Shown: positions 1 to 10,197 of the stretch, in pieces
Layout of the letters: each line of letters opens with the position of its first letter
How positions within the stretch are numbered: the first letter of the stretch is position 1
Source of the DNA: Calonectria ilicicola
Lineage: Eukaryota > Ascomycota > Sordariomycetes > Hypocreales > Nectriaceae
Reading direction: 5' to 3'
DNA length: 64,000 bases
NCBI GenBank assembly: GCA_020809705.1
Contig: CP085834.1
Span: 1,054,001-1,118,000 of the forward strand
Translations under genes and position numbers: made by a program
The notes under the pieces: model-generated
The model's input: the letters and a program-made list of their open reading frames with translations, nothing else
Told to the model about the DNA's origin: nothing
Database searches by the model: none

Positions 1-669
1 CTGTTAGAAGTTTGATCGACTGAATTGGTATTGTTGTGACACTTACGATTGGGGTTTTCGATATTGTTTTTAGCCCACCTAAAACAGTGGAAGAATAGAG
101 GCATCATAATCAAACCGCGTTCTCTAACTCGTGAAATAATCATCTCGATATGGGAATCTGAATACTGGTACCTGAAAGGAGAACTCAGCAAATGTTTTGT
201 TGAAAGAAATGAGAGAATTTCACCAATAATTATAAAGGAAATCCTTCTGGTCACAAAATTGTGTCCCATCGCTAAAGTGCAAAGATGCAGCTCCCCCTAC
301 TTTGTATTAACAGAATTGATTAATTGATGCTATTTGATACAAACCAATTATAATAAACGGGCCACTGTGGGTCGATGCTAGAAGAGCCGACTTGATCCTT
401 CCATGGCCTTCCACGCAGATCTTGAACGTGGTGGGCTCATCAGAAAGAGGCGGCCCATAAGCACAAACGATGGCATCGAATCCAGAGAGAGCTGTAGAAA
501 GCTGCTCAACATGGAAGATATCGACTGGTAGGGCTGAGTAATTTCCCGGGGACGGCCATGTCAAGGGTGGAGAGCGAGATATTCCAACCACCTCATGGCC
601 CCTATAGAGCAGTTCGTCGACTACGCATTTTCCTCGGTCGCCCCCAGGTCCGATTACGCCTACCTTCAT
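1..669 (-). CDS. NmrA-like NAD(P)-binding oxidoreductase, 3' part cut by left edge
   Basis: The start is ATG at 669, giving MKVGVIGPGGDRG, a classic Rossmann glycine motif (GxxGxxG) at the very N-terminus. A longer upstream frame exists, but this start fits the family. I read exon 1 as 669-345, an intron 344-297, exon 2 as 296-224, an intron 223-172, exon 3 as 171-47, and a GTAAGT donor at 46, so the gene continues left of the window. Phases agree throughout. The spliced reading restores the family signature FIIIGGAASLHFSDGTQF and continues into a helix rich in R/E. The family is the atypical SDR/NmrA-like group of small cytosolic NAD(P)H-binding reductases found in many fungi, often beside metabolic clusters. 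The substrate cannot be inferred. The gene is divergent from the P450 at 1211, so the 541-nt gap probably holds both promoters. About 174 residues are visible. Confidence 0.8.
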
Positions 670-1210
670 AGCGGCAAGAGAATGATACGATTTGACGAGG
701 TGAAGACTATGCAAACAGAGCTTTTGCTTTTACTGTTGCCTAATTATATTTCAGACGGCTTGTTTGTCTCCCTCATCGGCTCTCCGCGGATGCCGTTCTT
801 CTTCTCCCTTGAGGCTGAATCACTCCACCTTCCGTATGCGCTAACCCCACCTCCACCTCCCGATCGGCACCAAAGCCGAAAGTTTAGCATCTAGTTCGAA
901 TCTATTCTTGTTTGGGGATGCGGGGAGGTGTTTAATATTGCGTGCTGTGAAGTTTGCCTTAGAATCATTACGTTGAGGGTGTAACGGCAGGAAGGCTCGG
1001 CAGGACGACTCGGCAAAAAGCGGCGGCAAGTGGGCGAGGTCCTGAGAAAGGATATGATTCGCCATCAGGTTGTAGTCCGGTAATATCAATCAACAATGTA
1101 ATATCAATATTGTGAATTGGGTGGTTCAAAGAGACAGATATAAGGACGACGTCGCCTTTGTGCATTTCCAGAAATTCGACATCGCAAATCTTATACAAAC
1201 GTGCATCACA
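670..1210. promoter_or_regulatory. Divergent intergenic region between oxidoreductase and P450
   Basis: This stretch holds no convincing gene. Short frames here have no recognisable protein signature and overlap both strands. Because genes leave it in both directions it must contain both promoters. I see no clear TATA box or palindromic activator site that I would defend. Confidence 0.4.
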
Positions 1211-3101
1211 ATGATTTTGACGCATCTCTTGACAAGTGGCTCTCTGTCACAGTTAGCATTGGGCATAGCCTACAGTTCAGGCCTTCTCCTCCTCTTGCAC
1301 TGCATGGTGCGAGCAATTTTTTCACCTCTACGCTCTGTCCCTGGTCCAGTGCTCTCTCGTTTTACTCGTCTGTGGTACTTTTATCAAGTATGGGGCAGGA
1401 ATTTTCACAAAACAAATATCGAACTGCATAAGAAATATGGTTAGCATTCATCCTGGATGAATAAATTGTGAGGTTACCCCCTGTTGACCACATCAGGCCC
1501 CATAGTCCGCATCACACCAAACGAGTACTCAATTGACGATCCTACGAGTATACGAACTATCTACGGACACGGAAAGCCCTTTGTAAAAGGGCCTTGGTAT
1601 CATGGGATGAGCAACCCAGACGGCCACACTGACGACCTTTTCTCGGGCAGACATCCGGAACTTCATGCTGCTAATAGGCGCAAAGTGGCATCCCTTTACT
1701 CGACGTCAACTCTCTTGAAAATGGAAGAATCGATTGACAAATGCATCAGCCTAATCGAGAATAAATTTCGGGAGATGTCAAGGTAAAGTCCAGGTATTTA
1801 ATCGTTAGTGATACCATATTAAGGGCGACTAGTCTGGAAACGGTGATAGATTTACAACACTGGCTACAGTGTTTTGCCTTTGATACTATCGGGGAGATAA
1901 CGGTGAGGTCTTTTTGAGCCAATACACTACGTGTTAAGTTGTGATATACAACTACTAACAGGCGATGCCGATATCAGCTAGCATCTCGATTTGGATTTCT
2001 TGATAAAGGGGACGACATACTTGGCCTTATGAATATGGCAAAAAATGTCATCATCTATGGGTCATTGGTCGGCATTTACTCTGAATTTCACCGGCTTATA
2101 TTCAAGATACTAAAGTTATTTGGCGGCCAGGCCAGTGCCAAAATATTGGAATTTGCGACGAAACAGACTGAAAAGCGTCTAAGCTCCAATGCAGCTACTG
2201 AGAGCCCACAGGATGGAGATGACTTCTTGAGCAGCCTACTACGTTTGCACAAGGAAGATCCACACAAGTTTAGTATGAAAGATATGTTACTGACCATAGG
2301 AACGAATATAGGCGCTGGCAGCGATACAACCGGCATCAGTCTGACGGGAATCATGTGCTGTTTAATCAGTAATCCTAACGCCATGGCAAAGGTGGGCAAC
2401 AAATTACGTTCATCAGAGCTGCAGGGCCTAATCAGACATCAGCTACGTACAGAGATTGATAAAAAAGCCGAAAATGGCGAAATTTCAGATCCAATTACGT
2501 TCGCTGAGGCTCAGAAGATGCCCTACTTACAAGCAGTAGTAAAGGAGGGATTAAGGATGCATCCAGCCACTGGACTCCCAATGTGGAGGGTGGTTCATAA
2601 GGGTGGGACAGAAATTGCCGGCCAATATTTTCCGGAGGGGGTGCGTATCGTAAGAACCAGTACGAATACTTGGATTTGACACACTAATATACATATAGAA
2701 CATCGTCGGCATAAACTCCTGGGTCGCACATTCAAATACAAGTGTTTTCGGAAATGATGCAGACCACTTCAGGCCAGAGCGCTGGTTGGCCGAAAAGGAC
2801 AAAGTACTGGAGATGGACCGATATATTTTAACGGCAAGTTTTAGGCCTCCCCAGTCAGCTCTAGTCTAATGGCGTACCTAACCTTTATTAGTTCGGTCAC
2901 GGTTCACGTTCTTGCATCGGTAAAAATATTAGTTTGATGGAGTTATCCAAGTTGGTCCCACAGCTGGTCCGTAAATTCGATTTCCAGCTTGCAGACCGCG
3001 ATGGACAAGTTCAATTGGAGAATATTTGGTTTGTGTATCAAAAGAATGTAATGGTTAAGGTAAATGAGAGGAAGACGTATCCTGTAATTCCTAACATTTA
3101 A
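1211..3101 (+). CDS. Cytochrome P450, pisatin-demethylase-like type
   Basis: Exons read as 1211-1439, 1497-1782, 1824-1902, 1978-2391, 2443-2640, 2699-2833 and 2892-3101, giving about 516 residues, a normal P450 length. The ATG at 1211 opens a hydrophobic N-terminal anchor followed by the proline-rich hinge SVPGPVLSRFTRLWY, so an ER-membrane enzyme is expected. The I-helix motif AGSDTTG, the K-helix KEGLRMHP (ExxR) and the haem loop FGHGSRSCIGKN (Cys about 455) are all present, so the enzyme looks intact. The closest textbook type is the pisatin demethylase/benzoate-hydroxylase-like group of fungal P450s, which oxidise small aromatic or isoprenoid molecules. The substrate is unknown. Two oddities affect gene models. 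The 51-nt intron 2392-2442 is a multiple of three and contains no stop, so a naive model would retain it. The intron 2834-2891 uses a GC donor (GCAAGT). The gene is convergent with the HET-ankyrin gene. Confidence 0.88.
2834..2891 (+). other. GC-AG intron in the P450 gene
   Basis: Reading straight through this stretch hits a stop within 50 nt. Removing it joins the aromatic K'-helix/meander region DRYILT exactly to FGHGSRSC, as in the family. The donor is GCAAGT and the acceptor TTAG. GC-AG is the well-known minor variant of the U2-type intron. Confidence 0.7.
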
Positions 3102-3318
3102 GATGTAAGATAGGCTAGAATCTAACTTCTGGTGAATTCTTATTCATTATCAGTATATTCAAGGAGACAAATTTATTTTCCTTCCCTGGAAAAAGCAATG
3201 ACTAAGTAATTTATAAACTAACAAGTAGATTGGAATAGCTGCTGCTTTGGTCAACAATGGGCTCTTCCAGGAAAGGGGAAATGTCGATGTCTGATTCTGG
3301 ATCACGCTTCAAACATGA

Positions 3319-5697
3319 TTAGAATAAAGCGCTTTTGAATGGGGAAGTTGAGCTGGTAATATCAGTACGCAAGACTTCTGCTGTTGTTGGGTGGTCGTTG
3401 TTGACTGCAATTTCCAATGGCGTGATGAGCTCGGGTGACCCTTTTGTATTTGTGTTGGCACCCCTCTCAATGAACAATCTGGCCATATCTGCTGATCCCT
3501 CGGCCACCACATTCCACAGGAGACCATCAGAACCGTCTTGATTTGTGATGTGCACTTCAGCAAAAGCACCTCTATCAAGCAGGTAGCGGGCAGTATCAAG
3601 GTGGCCGGCTTTCGCTGCAAAGCACAAAGGTGTGCCTTGATCGCTATGGGATTCGATGTCGGCACCGTGATCGAGGAGGATTTTTACAATTTCGGTATGT
3701 CCATATTCAGCAGCAAAGCTTAATGGAGTGCGTCCTTGACTATCCTTAACCTCCAGCCCGGCCCCTCGTTCAAGAAGATGGCGAGTTATTTTGGTTTGTC
3801 CGCTCCCTGCTGCAAGACTTAACGCTGGGACATTTTTGAAAACCGGCCCGTCAGATTCCTGTTCGAATATCCTTGTGGAAGCTGCTGCATAATTGACGTT
3901 TGCGCTATTCTGCAAAAGAAATTCAGCCACATCAGCATGTCCGTACTGGATGGCCACGTATAGCGGACTATTTTTCTTATAGTTCGGGCCGTCAAGAGTC
4001 GCGCCTTTCCCAACAAGAAGCTCCACAGCCTGCCTGTTTCCATCCTTTGCTGCGTACCACAACACAGGGTGTGATTCTGACCCACATCGGGGATCAATTT
4101 CAGTATCTGGGTGGGCAAGAATCAGCTCTGCCAGGTCAAGCCTTCCAGCCGAAATCGCTGTACCCAATGGAGTCATTCTCGAATCTTCCCAGTCCTCTAG
4201 GTTCAAATCGGTTCCCTTGTGAGCCAAGATTAGCTTGACTGTTTCTTCATCCCCCTTTGATATTGCGAAATTCAGTGGAGTCTTTCGCCAATAGGCCTCG
4301 TAGCGACTTGCATACTGTAACTTGCTCCTTCGGAGCGCAAAAAGAAACTTGGCTACTTCTTTATCTTCATCAGATACCTCTAGACTCATTGGGACGACCT
4401 CATCCTGACTCTCGCCTTTCAATGAATTGAGGTAGCTGTCGTAGGTCTTGAGAATAGTCTCGATAACCTCGTGGTAGTCTCAATGCATTAGAATGAGAAA
4501 GGGAAAGTCGCTCATATTGTTATTTTTGTTTTCACGAATATTTTCTGGAGTACCCGTTATGATTTTCCAACCTTCGTCAATGAGTGGGACCAAGACCTCA
4601 CTGCAGGTGTAAACAGAAGCCCGCATCATCAAATTGGCCTCGATGTTATCCAGAGCATTTAGAAACTCATCAAGGGTATATTCTGGGAGGGTATAGCGTT
4701 CAGGGTCGAGAACCTCTCCGAACACTATGAAAGATATCGTTGCTTGAATCGCCCTGCCTAATGGCAGATGGTAATTCGGAAGAAGGTCAGCACTCTCGGG
4801 CATGTCTGATGATATGCCAAGGAGAGCATATATCTTGTCCCGCGGATCCGACGATTTGCTGTTGCTAAAATATTTGAGTAGCGTATAAAGATCACGCTCT
4901 CCATTCCACCATGAGCTTTTCCTCATCGGTCCGGGCATTATGTCGAGCATGGCTTGGGTATGACTCCCCACATCAAGGCCCATCAAGGACGGTAAGAGGG
5001 AAAACACTCTTGCAGAGGCTGATTTGCTACCACAGGCCACAATTGCCTGTTTGGCACTAGCTACCTCTTGAATGATCCATACCCTTTCGAACCAAGGACT
5101 TTGGAGCAATTGCTTCATGCCGTTGTATGGCTTCAGGTAGAAATTGGCCTCAGAGCCTCCATATGCACCGAGAAGGTCTGGCCATTCTAGCTCCCAGGGC
5201 TGACGAGAGCTTATGTATCCGTATCGCTTTGTCGTCACTTGTTTGTCAAAGTGATTCATCAATTGCATGAGAGAGTCAATTTCGGGAGTGCTCTCGCCAA
5301 GCCAGATAATGACTCTGTCCGCCTTTTGGTAGATGAGCCTCATTTGCCTGACTTGGTGTCCTTTTTCTCTATCGTCCTCTTGGTTGATACATATGCCGTC
5401 AACCCAAAGAATTCTGTCTCGATCGGGCAATCTCAAATTCTGCAAAGCTAGATGCAAGTTTTTGTTTATATGTAGGCTCGTTGTACCATTGACTTGAATT
5501 TCATGCTGGCTTGAGCGAGCGCCCCAAGTATAAGACAGTGCTTCGTATGGAACACCTTCAATTTCATCAAGGAATGCCTCAAAGATATCACAACTGATGA
5601 TGGATTCCGCAGCACCTTTGTATAAACGAACCAGTCGAATGCCGTCTGTCGACAAGTCAATCTGCTCATATTCGTACGGTCGCATTTTGGCGTGCAT
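3319..5697 (-). CDS. HET-domain protein with C-terminal ankyrin repeats
   Basis: Two adjacent frames on the minus strand share one reading frame and are separated only by TGA at 4482-4480. An excellent 57-nt intron (4535-4479) removes that stop. Its donor is GTGAAA, it has a pyrimidine tract and CTAAT branch site, and its acceptor is TTGAG. Exon 1 is 5697-4536 and exon 2 is 4478-3319, giving about 773 residues. The N-terminal half is a HET domain with the landmark segments YEALSYTWG, NLRLPDRDRILWVDGICINQ and RVIIWLGE. The second half holds about eight ankyrin repeats (TPLNFAISKGDEETVKLIL, TPLSFAAEYGHTEIVKILL and others). HET domains act in heterokaryon incompatibility and programmed cell death. 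Ankyrin repeats bind partner proteins or ligands. The start could also be the Met five codons later. The 3' end faces the P450. Confidence 0.85.
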
Positions 5698-6707
5698 GTG
5701 ACCACAAGAACTCGTTGAGATGAGGGTTTGGCTGTGTTGCAGTTTGGATAAGACAGAGTCAAATCAACCAGTCGATGGGTGCTTTGCACAACTTGGCGCA
5801 AAACGTCATACCACTGGGGCTGAGTGCATACATCTGACATCTGATGAGGCTTATTTTGCGATCATTGACACGTGGAAGGAATGTGATTGGTGATGATGAT
5901 ACCAGCATCCACCAATATTTAGCCACAGGACTAGTTACCTTGTGGCGTGTGGGTGGCTGCAAAGTCCCAAAAGTCGCCATTTCGTCAATCAGCATCTCAA
6001 CAACATTAAAAGCGAATGATAGGGTGAGTATAAGGGAAGAAATAAGTCAGGATGTTCACGCTGCACATTTGAGGTACAGTGCTGGAAACTGGGAAGAAAT
6101 TTAATAGAGCGAGCTGGGTGTGAACTCTGCCATGAACAGTTGAGACGGTGGACTGGGTGACATATTTGCGTGACTGAGCGACATGGATTCAGTGGATTAA
6201 TTTGATCGCCATCGAATTGACAAGCCGCTAGATTGACAGTATTCTGGTCAACTGGATCGACCTGGTAATTGTTCCATCGGTTTGGGCTAGATACTTTTGC
6301 GGTAGGACTGCATTCCGTATTTCCAATAGCAAAGGTGCGATCTAGGCCGCAGTTTGGATTGAGGGATAGGCAAATCCAATCGATCCATGACGCAGCTGAG
6401 TTGGTCCGGTTGCATGTGGCTGCGCGAGCCAAGAAAGCTCATGCGATGTGTCTGACCACACACTTGGAGGTCTCCCATTGGTCGGGATGATGTACCAAGG
6501 CACTTCCTCTCCAAGGCGTATTGGGAGACTGCATGGCACAGCCCCCACCAGATTTGACGAGGCTGTCGGGCATTTTTTCCCTGACCCCTCAATCTAGAGC
6601 CTGATTTCTTTTCTGCACCCGCTTTCGCTTTTACTTCCGGAAACAACTCATTCAGCCAGAGGTCACAACAGTTTGAGCGAAGCCGAAAGGCGTTGCACAA
6701 CGTCGCC
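5698..6707. promoter_or_regulatory. Divergent intergenic region between the two ankyrin genes
   Basis: About 1 kb lies between the 5' ends of the HET-ankyrin and the plus-strand ankyrin gene. It holds no supported coding region. It must carry both promoters. Several short frames on both strands overlap each other and have no family signature. Confidence 0.4.
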
Positions 6708-9676
6708 ATGTCCGGTCTTGAGATCCTTGGGGCGTTTGCAAGCTCCGTGGCCGTTGTGCAGGCGGTCCAAGGCACAATCAAAATTATCAACGTGCTGCGA
6801 GACGTCGGCGAGATCCAGAAGGAATGCAACGAGCTCAAGGATGAGGTGAGGTTTCTACACACGTTGGAGGCGACTCCTCGAAACATCTAACAACATGCTA
6901 GATCGCCTTGATCCACACGTTCTGCCTAGAAGCCCAGACACTCGCTAAGCCGATACCGCATGAGCCTTCTGCGTCGAACGAGCACCCACTGATCGAACTA
7001 ACTGCCGAAAAGTTGAAAGAAATCGAAAAGGAGCTCAATGCTTGGTTTAATAAATGCACCAAAGACTGTGGAGGTGATGTGCGAAAGGTCAGAAAGTGGA
7101 GATGGATAAAAGAAAAGGGGACCATCGATACGCTGCGTACCAAAGCACAAATAACCAGGGAGAATTTGCAAACAGCTCTGAACTTTCGTAATTCTTTCAA
7201 GTTGGACTCGGTGGAAGCAAAACAAGAACTGTGAGAGTTATAATAGTAATTTTGACGAACCCCAGCTAATTAGAGGCACAGACTTGTCGAAATGTTACTC
7301 TCCATAAACTTTGGTCGGCAGGAGATGCAGTCAGTTTATGATACACAAGACTCGGCGCCCGTGAAACGCATAACGGATTCCCCGATTAAGCAGGATTCCG
7401 AAGAAACAAATGTGGTATTGGGGTCGATGAAACCTCATAATTATTTGAATCGACTTCCTCGTCAACCCCGGCGGACCAGAGCGGTTCAGGAGGATAACAT
7501 CGTGACAGTGACAGAAATCCAGCCAATAAAGCCAGGGAGAAACGGCTGCCTACGATATTGCAAATGTCGATGCCACTGGAATGAAAAGAAATATCAAGCA
7601 AGTAGCTGGGTGCAACCACTCTTAGGATCCTGGATGATGGGGTTTCGTGGCATTCAAAGATCAGGATGCAACGAACCAGAATGTCAAGGGGCAGGTGATG
7701 TAGGAATCCAGTTGCAGTATCAGCTTCCTCGTTGGCTCTGGGCTGGGATGGTTTTATTTCAGGCTTCATACGATGGTCAGCCAAATGTTGGCTGGTCACT
7801 CCGACCATCAAAAATGATTTGCATCAATGATAGTATTTACCATGAGATCCTGAATCCTTTGTCGCTGCGCCAAAAAATCGAACATGGAATGCACTTTTTC
7901 CCGGATGACTGTGTCGAAACGGGACTGCCAATTATTGCGGTATGCGAAAAGTGTATCAACGGGAGACTATGTCTGACATCAATATTGCAGTATATGATTC
8001 AAATGAAAGCATATGAGAGTGTGCAGACTTTGCTGAAGGCATGGGCAAATTTATTACCAAAGCAAGGGCTGCCAAGGTTTGCCGGTATTTATTATTTTGG
8101 TAGAAATGAATTACTAATGATTTCTAGGGACGTTAGATATCAGATCCAATTTACACTTTCTTATGGGGAAGTAACTGAAGAAGAAATTGAATTGTTCCAA
8201 CAAGTCCAGAAATATACATTTGTGGATGAAGATGAGCAGGACCAGAGATCAACTCGTGTGCACGATGCGGTCAGGGAAGGTGACTCGGCACTGGTGCAAG
8301 TTCTGCGGGATGATGATCAACGTTGGGCGATTGACGAATTGGACCATACTGGAGATCCTCCAATTCATCTTGCTATCTCGTTGAGCGCGGTTGAAGAGGT
8401 CAAACTGCTGGTGGCAGCAGGTGCCGATGTCAACAAGTTGGACTGGGATGGAAGCACTGCGCTAATGTTAGCTGCCTTACGCTCAAATGTGGAGTGTGTG
8501 CGGGTGCTGCTCGAAAGCAATGATTGCCGCCGACAGATAAACCAGAAATCACCCGATGATGGCCTGACTGCTTTGCATTTTGCCGTTGAATATGCGTCAC
8601 CCGAGGTCGTGGCTCTGCTGCTCGAGGCGGGGGCGTCAGTCAAGGCCAGGGACAATTGGGGCCGCACGCCACTCCACTACCTGGCTCCTTCCCAACAAGA
8701 TGCCCAAGACGCTGCCGAAATTGTGCGCCTCCTTCGCAGCAGCCACGCCGACCTGAACGCATCAAACAATCTTGGATTCACGCCGATTTTGTGGTCCACG
8801 CAATGTTCTAACCTGGCAGCTCTGCGCGCTCTCGTCGACGCCCGTGCATCGCTCCAAAATATTACCAACAAATCATTTAATGTCCTTCACCATGCTGCTT
8901 GGAACGCCAATCTTGATGTTTTAAACTTTCTTGCTGATCTAGATCTCACCGGCACTGTTGATCCTACCCTTCAAAATATATATGGCGACACGCCTTGGGA
9001 TGCATTTCTGGGTACAATGCAGCTACTAGACTGGGAAATTACTGGCATCTCGCGGCGACCCAACTTGGATGAGCAACACGCTTTTGCCCAACTCTTTTAT
9101 CAACACCTCACCAACCATCTGGAATCTGATATTTCAGCACTTGAAGAGTTAAAAGCCGCTGTTCAACAAAGAAATTCGGAAACCGCGCATCTAAAATTAT
9201 CTGATTTGATCAGGAAGAAAGACGTATGCCATCGCCACGATCTTGTCAAATGGTATCGCGGAATACAAGGCTACATAACGGCTCAAAGTTGGGGCTTAGC
9301 CATTGAAGATATCCAGAGTGACATAGACGACATCACTGAACGCATGAACCACGCTAACGCTATTTTGGACGGTTCCGAATCCCCCTTCTACCATGAATAT
9401 AAAATCGAAAGTGAAACCGAAATGGGATTTTCTTTTGATGAACAGGACCATAAATATGAATCAGAAGTTGCTTCCGATGAGGAAGGAGGAAATCAATCCG
9501 AATGGGAACCAACTTCCGGCGAAGAAGAAAGCGAAAGTGAGTGCGAAATGGGATTTTCTTCTGATGAACGGGATCATGGATACGAATCAGAAGTTGCTTC
9601 CGATGAAGAAGGAGGAAATCAATCCAAATCGGAACCAAATTCCTGCGGTGAAGGTGTGGCAACCTACTTCGCGTAA
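6708..9676 (+). CDS. Ankyrin-repeat protein with fungal STAND-type N-terminal domain and acidic tail
   Basis: Exons are 6708-6845, 6902-7230 and 7282-9676 with matching phases, giving about 953 residues. The N-terminus [20 protein letters not shown] and the following helices resemble the small helical domains at the start of fungal NLR/STAND proteins (SesA-like or related families). This is by eye, not a profile hit. Next comes a conserved Cys-rich motif RYCKCRCHW and a paired GCNEPEC, a signature I associate with a group of fungal ankyrin proteins. Ankyrin repeats lie at roughly residues 480-730 (for example [20 protein letters not shown] and [19 protein letters not shown]). The C-terminus is strongly acidic and contains a tandem duplication of 42 codons. 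No NACHT or NB-ARC ATPase is present, so this is an effector- or sensor-like protein rather than a full NLR. Its function is unknown. Its likely role in self/non-self recognition is an inference. Confidence 0.8.
9409..9660 (+). repeat. Two-copy 126-bp tandem duplication in the ankyrin gene
   Basis: Two copies offset by exactly 126 nt encode [20 protein letters not shown] and [20 protein letters not shown], each followed by EEGGNQS. Copies differ at scattered positions, and the duplication keeps the frame. It lengthens an acidic, low-complexity tail. Confidence 0.9.
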
Positions 9677-10197
9677 TCTTCAAAGTCCGCCTGGCGTCGG
9701 AAGGGAGTCATTCTAAGAGTGAGCGATCCATCTCGAGCGACTCCCAAGAGTACAAAACTGAGCCAGCCATACATGACGCAGGTTGAGCAATATCTGTACT
9801 TTATCTACTATTTATAATACCGAAATTTGCTTTTATAGGAAATCAAAAACACGACTATCACGTCAACTTCCATATTACCAATTTTTTGTCTATGAGAAGG
9901 CAGATGATGGCTGCAATGAAAACCACCCATTGATAACTCGTAACACGGACACTTTTCACAGACACAGAAGCGTTTTACCTCTGTTAATTTATACTCTGAG
10001 ATTAATTTGGAAAGCCTTGTACGAAGCCCTTGTTCATACCTACAGCATCTCACAAGTTTCCGATGTCCTCATCACATATCACGCCAATTACTGCAACGTG
10101 CTGGGATATACTTGAATCCGCAAAGCGATATTTTACAACTCTTTCTTCGCTACTATTCATCTACAACTTGCGAAATTTCTTGACCCAGCATAACTCC
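9677..10197. other. Convergent intergenic stretch without a supported gene
   Basis: This lies between the stop of the ankyrin gene and the last exon of the chitinase gene. Frames here are short and without protein signatures. It presumably contains the two 3' UTRs. Confidence 0.4.

Noticed and set aside
841..1225. Minus-strand open frames upstream of the P450
   Set aside because: They overlap each other, have no family resemblance and fall in the divergent promoter.
4480..4482. Stop codon dividing HET and ankyrin frames as evidence for a pseudogene or two genes
   Set aside because: A well-formed 57-nt intron removes it and keeps the phase, so a single gene is the simpler reading.
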